A stretch of DNA of 37,020 bases. Source: Verrucomicrobiota bacterium. Lineage in GTDB: Bacteria > Verrucomicrobiota > Verrucomicrobiia > Limisphaerales > CANJSG01. The DNA lies in contig CANJSG010000013.1 of NCBI GenBank assembly GCA_947476875.1, positions 1 through 37,020 on the forward strand, in the 5' to 3' direction. This document shows, piece by piece, positions 33,253-37,020 of the stretch (position 1 is the first letter of the stretch; each line of letters begins with the position of its first letter). The notes beneath the pieces are model-generated. The model did not search any database. It was not told the origin of the DNA and saw only the letters and a list, made by a program, of their open reading frames with translations. The translations under genes and the position numbers were made by a program.

Positions 33253-33297
33253 TGGAGCCAGTTGTCGGGATTGAACCGACGACCCACGCTTTACGAA
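33253..33297 (-). other. 3' half of tRNA-Thr(CGU): attachment-site scar
   Basis: Reading the minus strand, TTCGTAA is an anticodon loop with CGT. AGCGT is the 3' anticodon stem, GGGTC the variable loop, GTCGG-TTCAATC-CCGAC a perfect T-arm, AACTGGC the 3' acceptor strand, T the discriminator and CCA is encoded. Upstream of the loop there is no matching 5' stem (ACGCT expected, ACAAG found) and no D-arm or 5' acceptor (GCCAGTT). It is therefore a 45-base tRNA fragment and not a working gene. Confidence 0.82.
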
Positions 33298-33443
33298 CTT
33301 GTTTTACGCGAAAACCGCACCTCGTCCTTAATTTTTATCAATGTAACTGTTTGATGTTGAGGACTCCAGTGTCCACGGGCCAGCAGGCGATTTTTTTCTA
33401 CCTCTCAATAAGTGCCTGCAAACAAATAAAAATATAAGCGTTC

Positions 33444-33462
33444 TTGGCAGAATTTGGCAGAA
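33444..33462. repeat. Short direct repeat beside the recombinase gene
   Basis: TTGGCAGAA occurs twice with a 10-base period (33444-33452 and 33454-33462), nested between GTTCT and AGAAC (33440-33463). It lies just after the recombinase stop and could be a recombinase or regulator binding site; chance is possible. Confidence 0.35.
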
Positions 33463-33469
33463 CACGTGA

Positions 33470-34129
33470 CTAGCTCGCCAATGTCGTCAGATTCTTGACC
33501 GCTTGAGCACTCCACTTCTCGGAACCGTAGGCCGTCGCAATGCCGCGAGCTGATAGCGCCTTGGCAATTCCCGACAGCGAAGAGACGCCAGCGGCCTTGA
33601 TCTGATCAACGATTGGCAACACTCGCGTTCGGAACAACGCAGCCTGTGCCCGTTTGGCTTCAGATGAACGCAGTCGTGCGTCCGATAAATTGGGATTTCC
33701 AAGACGCTGGCCGCGAGACTTTGCAGCTCTTAATGCCGCTTTGGTGCGGGAGGAAATCTGTTCCCGTTCAAACTGCGCAAACGCAACGAGCAGGTGGATC
33801 ATCAGCGGCGTTGCGTGGGGGTTATCAGCAGCAACGAAGTCTGTGCCGGATTTCTGGAGCTGACAGACGAAAAACAAGTCTCGGGTCAACCGATCCAGCT
33901 TCGCGACGAGCAGCGTGTGATTCCCCTTGCGGCAAAGCTCAAGGGCCTCTGCCAAAACGGGACGATCTCCATTCTTACCTGACTCGACCTCCACCATTTC
34001 ACGGACTACCACCGATTCACCCTGAGTCTTCAGGAACGAGGAAACGGCAGTTCGTTGCGCTTCGATTCCAAGCCCTTCAATTCCCTGAAGGCTCGTCGAG
34101 ACGCGTAGATAGGTGACAAACGATTTCAC
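33470..34129 (-). CDS. Serine recombinase (resolvase/invertase family)
   Basis: The 219 residues contain the catalytic domain: the nucleophile Ser in SFVTYLRVSTSLQG, GLGIEAQRTAV, the LLVAKLDRLTRDLFF active-site Arg motif, and AFAQFEREQISSRTKAALRAAKSRG leading into the long helix. The C-terminal ~60 residues (VLPIVDQIKAAGVSSLSGIAKALSARGI) are a short helix-turn-helix DNA-binding part, so this is a small resolvase/invertase-type enzyme, not a large serine integrase. The start is a GTG at 34129. An ATG 11 bases upstream opens a four-codon frame (MLAA) whose TGA overlaps that GTG. It lies just inside the tRNA scar and is the only recombinase seen, so it may be the element's integration or resolution enzyme. 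Confidence 0.88.
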   Translation of the reverse strand: MKSFVTYLRVSTSLQGIEGLGIEAQRTAVSSFLKTQGESVVVREMVEVESGKNGDRPVLAEALELCRKGNHTLLVAKLDRLTRDLFFVCQLQKSGTDFVAADNPHATPLMIHLLVAFAQFEREQISSRTKAALRAAKSRGQRLGNPNLSDARLRSSEAKRAQAALFRTRVLPIVDQIKAAGVSSLSGIAKALSARGIATAYGSEKWSAQAVKNLTTLAS

Positions 34130-34156
34130 GCCGCCAGCATTCGGTATCGTTAACTT

Positions 34157-34258
34157 TTAGGCGAGAACAATTTTTCAAATTCCTAAACGAGCGTTTGTGA
34201 ACTTGAAATCACCCTGCCCGTTTGAAGCCAAATAAACATATGCAGGGAAATCGCCTAA
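34157..34258. repeat. Inverted pair TTAGGCGA / TCGCCTAA between divergent genes
   Basis: TTAGGCGA at 34157-34164 and its exact complement TCGCCTAA at 34251-34258 face each other across the divergent promoter region between the recombinase and Rep-like genes. The same 6-mer core recurs as GTTAGGC/GCCTAAC at 34994-35013. It may be an operator or Rep-binding site. Confidence 0.4.
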
Positions 34259-34451
34259 GCACGAATGGAACCAAAGGAACTCTATTCTCCTCTCTATAAG
34301 CTACTTCCAGCGTTTTCTGCCCGACAAATCAGAATCACAGACGCTTTCACTGGCCGACTTCTACTTATTCTTTGGTGCCACTCGGGTTATCCGAGCGATA
34401 AGCGGCACGAAGGTCCGGCTGGTTCTGGATACTTCTTTGGAGAAATTGACC

Positions 34452-34979
34452 ATGATATTAGAAAAATCAAAACACCTAGATGAACTTGAATATGTCTTAT
34501 TACCATCCATTTCAGAGATTCAATGGCTCTTTCATGTATCGTTAACCTACCACTACTCACCAAAGGATGAATTCCTAGTGGAGAAGGATGTTTTGGAATA
34601 TCTGACCCAAGTCGGGGACAAGGTTCACCGGAAGAAAAAAGAAATGCATTGGTTCTTCCGGGTGGAGGAACACGAATCAAAAAGACTTCATGTCCATCTC
34701 CTCATGGGTGCCAGATTCCTGCTTGAAAATGACATTATCCGATGGAGGACGGTAGGAGGGAAGCAAGTCGAGTTGGGCAGATTTCTGGCGTCATCTTGGA
34801 AGAAGGGGATGGCAACGGCAGTCGAGTTCATTCCCTACCATTTGGAGTATGTCACCAAGCGTTCCGGATTGATCCAACACTGCGGATGGTCAAAAGCCGT
34901 CAGGCAATCTGTCCGACGGGGCGAAGAATATAAGAAAGCTCAAGTAGTTAAAATATCTCGAAATGGGACAGAACTATGA
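34452..34979 (+). CDS. HUH-endonuclease-like replication initiator (Rep) protein
   Basis: From the ATG at 34452, with GGAG nine bases upstream, the protein has 175 residues. Three motifs are in the order of rolling-circle Rep proteins: a hydrophobic strand WLFHVSLTYHY (motif 1), the metal-binding HUH motif RLHVHLLMG (motif 2), and IPYHLEYVTKRSG (motif 3, YxxxYxxK) with candidate catalytic tyrosines. Such enzymes nick one strand at an origin and start rolling-circle replication of plasmids or filamentous phages. The same frame is open for 72 more codons upstream (to 34236) and looks coding there (SLADFYLFFGATRVIRAISG), but without ATG or GTG. The real start may be further left, non-canonical or lost to a frameshift. 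An IS200/RAYT transposase is less likely because the motif spacing and sequence differ. Confidence 0.65.
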   Translation: MILEKSKHLDELEYVLLPSISEIQWLFHVSLTYHYSPKDEFLVEKDVLEYLTQVGDKVHRKKKEMHWFFRVEEHESKRLHVHLLMGARFLLENDIIRWRTVGGKQVELGRFLASSWKKGMATAVEFIPYHLEYVTKRSGLIQHCGWSKAVRQSVRRGEEYKKAQVVKISRNGTEL

Positions 34980-34993
34980 TAAGATGGTCAACA

Positions 34994-35013
34994 GTTAGGC
35001 AATTACGCCTAAC
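34994..35013. repeat. Perfect inverted repeat after the Rep-like gene
   Basis: GTTAGGC-AATTAC-GCCTAAC, 7-bp arms with a 6-base loop, lies 14 bases after the Rep-like stop and 17 bases before the next ORF. It may be an origin hairpin, operator or weak terminator; no T-run follows. Confidence 0.6.
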
Positions 35014-35030
35014 ATTAATTACTAACCTAT

Positions 35031-35303
35031 ATGTATCGAAAAAAAAGTACACCAACAAATCAACTCTCTACTGAAGAGCTAAATCTAATCCGTAAAAAAA
35101 GAATACAATATGAGCTGAATGAGGGTCTCGCTAACCTGAAGGAAAAACATCGCGCGGCAATCGAGGACTGGCACGGCCGCAGCTCGTTGCGTAAAGACGT
35201 CGAGGACCAAAGTGAAATCGACGATGGTTACGCCGAGGAATGCGCCGAACTCCGGAAAACGGCGAAACGGATCGAAAACAGGGAAGACGAGGTGGACGGA
35301 TGA
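35031..35303 (+). CDS. Small charged hypothetical protein
   Basis: This 90-residue protein is rich in Glu, Lys and Arg (NLIRKKRIQYELNEGLANLKE, then ECAELRKTAKRIENREDE). It is probably helical, perhaps a coiled coil, with no Cys or membrane segment. I do not recognise a family. It follows the Rep-like gene on the same strand, and the next gene overlaps its stop by ATGA, so both are likely translated together. Confidence 0.6.
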   Translation: MYRKKSTPTNQLSTEELNLIRKKRIQYELNEGLANLKEKHRAAIEDWHGRSSLRKDVEDQSEIDDGYAEECAELRKTAKRIENREDEVDG

Positions 35304-35554
35304 AATTGAATTCACCGTTGTCACCCGAGGAACTGTCGAAGCTCTGCAAGGCCCTGGAATACTCGGCCGAACGTCTAGCCCGATTCTTTGAGCAAGGGGT
35401 GTTGCTTGCAGAATCGCTCGAAGACGAGGAACTCGCGAGTTCGCGACGAAAGATCGCTGACTACCAAGGGAAAATTAGGCGCGAGCGCGAGCGTATTGGC
35501 CGCATACAAAACATCATTCGTCGAAAGAGGGAGAACGAGCGCAACCGACGCTAA
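35300..35554 (+). CDS. Small coiled-coil-like hypothetical protein
   Basis: I choose the ATG at 35300, which overlaps the preceding TGA (ATGA); the ORF-track start at 35240 lies inside the upstream gene. The 84 residues begin MKLNSPLSPEELSKLCKALEYSAERLARFFEQG and end in a very basic helix (KIRRERERIGRIQNIIRRKR). This suggests a nucleic-acid-binding or structural role; no family is recognised. Confidence 0.6.
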   Translation: MKLNSPLSPEELSKLCKALEYSAERLARFFEQGVLLAESLEDEELASSRRKIADYQGKIRRERERIGRIQNIIRRKRENERNRR

Positions 35555-35582
35555 ACTTCTGAATATGAGGCGATAAACGCAA

Positions 35583-35636
35583 GGCGAAGGGCATGAGAGG
35601 TATTCCGCACACACGGAACCTCTCATGCCCTTCGCC
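35583..35636. repeat. 54-nt strong hairpin
   Basis: The arms GGCGAAGGGCATGAGAGG (35583-35600) and CCTCTCATGCCCTTCGCC (35619-35636) pair perfectly over 18 bp. Then a 2-base bulge (TA), a 5-bp inner stem TTCCG/CGGAA and the loop CACACA follow. It sits between two convergent gene ends. There is no T-run on either side. Candidates are a bidirectional terminator, a single-strand origin or a phage packaging signal. Confidence 0.85.
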
Positions 35637-35640
35637 GTAA

Positions 35641-35654
35641 CATATGCGCATATG
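35641..35654. repeat. 14-bp perfect palindrome
   Basis: CATATGCGCATATG reads identically on both strands and lies 4 bases after the 54-nt hairpin. It could be a dimeric-repressor site or part of a replication origin. Confidence 0.7.
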
Positions 35655-35753
35655 CCCAAACGTCGGCTTCCCACCAAGCCGGTCTGCGAATATGACATTT
35701 TGGTGGTTGGAACTGAAAAGAACGGCCAACCAATTAAGTGACTGAGAATCCGG

Positions 35754-36449
35754 TCACTTCTCGTTCGCTTTGAGGTATTCGTTTGAGAACTTCACCACTT
35801 GGCCAGCTACAGAATCCTTGAGGAATTGTTTACCACCTGCTTTGGTGATCTTACCAAACGATCCATGATCCCAAGTATGGGCATATGACGTCACAATTTC
35901 TGCCTTTCTCCAATAAGTAACCACTTCCGATACGAACGTGGATATAGTGAAGGTCGCAAAGTTTTTGTCTTTGTCCCAGAGCGCGTCTATTTCGATGACC
36001 AGACGGTGGGCCGCTTTAGGGTCAATACGTATTGAGCTTCTGCGGAGCTCAAGTTCGACGTTATCCCTGATATCCGCTTCAGTCAGCACGCCCTCCAAGT
36101 CCGAGAGATAGATTTCCAATGCGACACGTTCCACGCCAGCAAGCGAGGCGTAACTGGTAACGAATTTGGCTGCACGGACTTTGTCTGCGAACAGTTTTGC
36201 CGTAACGTAGTCTTCAGGAATTGCTGCCGGAACTTCTTTGACCACCTCGACCGGCACTCTGACCAAGTTGGTCTTCCAGACCTCGACCGGCTTGTCCACC
36301 AAGACAGTGACCGTGTTGGTTTTGGTGACTTCGACAATCTTGTCGACGTATCGAGGCTCAACCTTCCCTGAAGATTTTCCCGCAAAGTAGGCGGTCACAG
36401 CTACCGCGATCCAAACAACGGTCGTCGTAATCAGCACGTTGGTTTTCAT
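35754..36449 (-). CDS. Membrane-anchored hypothetical protein with 16-residue tandem repeat
   Basis: The 231 residues start with one membrane anchor (NVLITTTVVWIAVAVTAYFAG). The exported part begins with two tandem 16-residue units, VDKIVEVTKTNTVTVL (35-50) and VDKPVEVWKTNLVRVP (51-66), and a partial third (VEVVKEVP), probably an extended beta stalk. The rest is a mixed alpha/beta domain ending KFSNEYLKANEK. I do not recognise the family. It faces the other ORFs of the element, and its end is 118 bases from the long hairpin. Confidence 0.7.
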   Translation of the reverse strand: MKTNVLITTTVVWIAVAVTAYFAGKSSGKVEPRYVDKIVEVTKTNTVTVLVDKPVEVWKTNLVRVPVEVVKEVPAAIPEDYVTAKLFADKVRAAKFVTSYASLAGVERVALEIYLSDLEGVLTEADIRDNVELELRRSSIRIDPKAAHRLVIEIDALWDKDKNFATFTISTFVSEVVTYWRKAEIVTSYAHTWDHGSFGKITKAGGKQFLKDSVAGQVVKFSNEYLKANEK

Positions 36450-36703
36450 ATTGAGATCATCGCTCGCGGCTTCCCTCGGAAATTCTTAGACCCGTAATGC
36501 ATTCATTTCAAGAACGCATCGGCCGATAGAACCGCTCCAACTCCGGCCCAGGGTTCACGACTGGATTTCAAAATAGACTTTCAAAAAATACACAACAAGT
36601 TGTGCAGCAACAACTTAACGATTAGCGTGGCACGGTCGATGCTTGAATATGGGGCAGTGAAGGGGAAACGGAAACATCCCCATACATCAACAAAGGACCG
36701 CCA
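36450..36703. other. Divergent intergenic region with nested inverted repeats
   Basis: Two overlapping inverted repeats occur at 36591-36616: CACAAC-AA-GTTGTG and AAGTTGT-GCAGCA-ACAACTT. They are mutually exclusive hairpins and could serve as regulator sites controlling the divergent membrane-protein genes. No gene is seen. Confidence 0.5.
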
Positions 36704-36955
36704 ATGCATACGACTCCGCCGTTTGTTGGAAGACAGTTCCTTGATCTACTCGTGAACCTGCTTCCTGACCTGCTAGCTGGCCGAATCCCTAGCATAATGT
36801 TCAAAATAGATGACGCAGGGTTGAAGATTGAAGGCGACGCAAGTTTCGTCGCCTTCGTCTTCACAGTAGGCGTTCTGTTGTGGTTGTGGAGAAGGTCAAC
36901 CCTAGCAGCCCGTCAAAGAACGGGTGTTTTGGAGCGGCGTGACGGAGGCGTATGA
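36704..36955 (+). CDS. Small single-pass membrane protein
   Basis: This 83-residue ORF has a good ribosome-binding site (AAAGGA, 6 bases before ATG). Its first half is amphipathic (RQFLDLLVNLLPDLLAGRIP). One strong membrane segment follows at about 48-62 (FVAFVFTVGVLLWLW) and then a basic tail (RRSTLAARQR). Size and layout resemble small coat or membrane proteins of filamentous phages, but no sequence family is recognised. Its stop overlaps the next start (ATGA). Confidence 0.6.
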   Translation: MHTTPPFVGRQFLDLLVNLLPDLLAGRIPSIMFKIDDAGLKIEGDASFVAFVFTVGVLLWLWRRSTLAARQRTGVLERRDGGV

Positions 36956-37020
36956 TGGCTTGGCCTGGGATGGTCCGGAGAAAGTTGTGGGAGAGCGGCG
37001 GACGAGACGGGCGACCAGGG
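36952..37020 (+). CDS. Start of a coupled gene, cut by the window end
   Basis: An ATG overlapping the TGA of the small membrane protein opens a frame that runs to the last base (MMAWPGMVRRKLWESGGRDG). Twenty-three codons are too few to assign anything. The overlap suggests translational coupling with the membrane-protein gene. Confidence 0.4.
   Translation, partial: MMAWPGMVRRKLWESGGRDGRPG

Larger units (their letters stand above)
33253..37020. mobile_element. Putative integrated element (left part), tRNA-Thr-associated
   Basis: The left edge is the 3' half of a tRNA-Thr gene without its 5' half, as left by site-specific integration into a tRNA. To the right lie a serine recombinase, an HUH Rep-like protein, small coupled ORFs, strong palindromes and small membrane proteins, with lower and uneven GC content compared with the GC-rich left flank. 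These features together suggest an integrated plasmid, a filamentous-phage-like prophage or a satellite. The right end lies beyond the window. Confidence 0.6.

Noticed and set aside
33246-33437. ORF reading MEPVVGIEPTTHALR...
   Set aside because: This is the well-known false protein produced by reading across the T-arm and acceptor end of a tRNA on the other strand; the DNA is the tRNA-Thr fragment.
34265-34483. 72-codon ORF before the Rep-like gene as an independent gene
   Set aside because: It overlaps the open Rep frame and loses protein character after about 40 residues; treated as a possible frameshifted start instead.
34994-35013. Integron core sites (GTTRRRY / RYYYAAC) in GTTAGGC...GCCTAAC
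   Set aside because: The 7-mers fit the consensus but are only 6 bases apart and in the wrong order for an attC site, and no integron integrase is visible. A simple hairpin or operator is more likely.
35583-35636. Ordinary Rho-independent terminator
   Set aside because: The stem is much longer than usual and has no T-run on either side, so it is listed as a hairpin of unknown function.
1-37020. CRISPR array, riboswitch, retron or diversity-generating retroelement
   Set aside because: I saw no regularly spaced repeats, no reverse transcriptase motif (YxDD) and no recognisable riboswitch core in any intergenic region.

Overview
The window reads as a chromosomal segment of a Verrucomicrobiota bacterium, most likely of the Pedosphaera/Limisphaerales type. 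This assignment is inference: it rests on a PVC-style membrane-bound dehydrogenase/cytochrome c/ThuA fusion, PQQ-like propeller and DUF5009-type acyltransferase genes, a ribosomal operon without rpmD, and a GC-rich accessory region that carries short interspersed repeats. No rRNA and no complete tRNA gene is visible.

Layout. (1) 1-8050: the end of the spc operon plus the alpha operon, all on +: rpsH (partial), rplF, rplR, rpsE, rplO, secY, map, infA, rpmJ, rpsM, rpsK, rpsD, rpoA, rplQ, closed by a clear intrinsic terminator. (2) 8124-13832: an MFS transporter, a broken small secreted gene, a PQQ-repeat propeller protein, an inner-membrane acyltransferase and a secreted endonuclease/exonuclease/phosphatase-family protein. 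(3) 13846-19443, minus strand: a tight cluster of YHS protein, DoxX, OlsB-like, OlsA/PlsC-like, DinB-like, a DedA-ATP-grasp fusion and an NRDE protein. It looks like an operon centred on ornithine-lipid or related membrane-lipid synthesis. (4) 19803-26077: two sigma-factor modules (one sigma factor flanked by two zinc-finger anti-sigma-like genes; one ECF sigma followed by a membrane protein and a polymer-forming/RDD membrane protein), with an FMN reductase, an N-terminally damaged alpha/beta hydrolase and a small conserved-domain protein between them. (5) 26102-32600: a BatD-like protein, the large dehydrogenase/cytochrome/ThuA protein, a hypothetical protein and an AEC-family permease.

(6) 32598-37020 is the accessory end. 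An interspersed repeat starts exactly at the permease stop codon. It is followed by a frameshifted IS5-type transposase remnant and then by a perfect 3' half of a tRNA-Thr(CGU) gene (33253-33297) without its 5' half. I interpret that as the attachment-site scar of an integrated element. To its right, base composition drops and the gene content changes to a serine recombinase, a small HUH-type Rep-like protein, two coupled charged small ORFs, a 54-nt hairpin beside a 14-bp palindrome, a membrane-anchored protein with an internal 16-residue repeat, and a small one-pass membrane protein coupled to a gene that runs off the window. Together these suggest a small integrated replicon: an inovirus-like prophage, an integrative plasmid or a satellite. 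Only its left part is visible, so its identity is not proven. This is the part of the window most likely to be undescribed.
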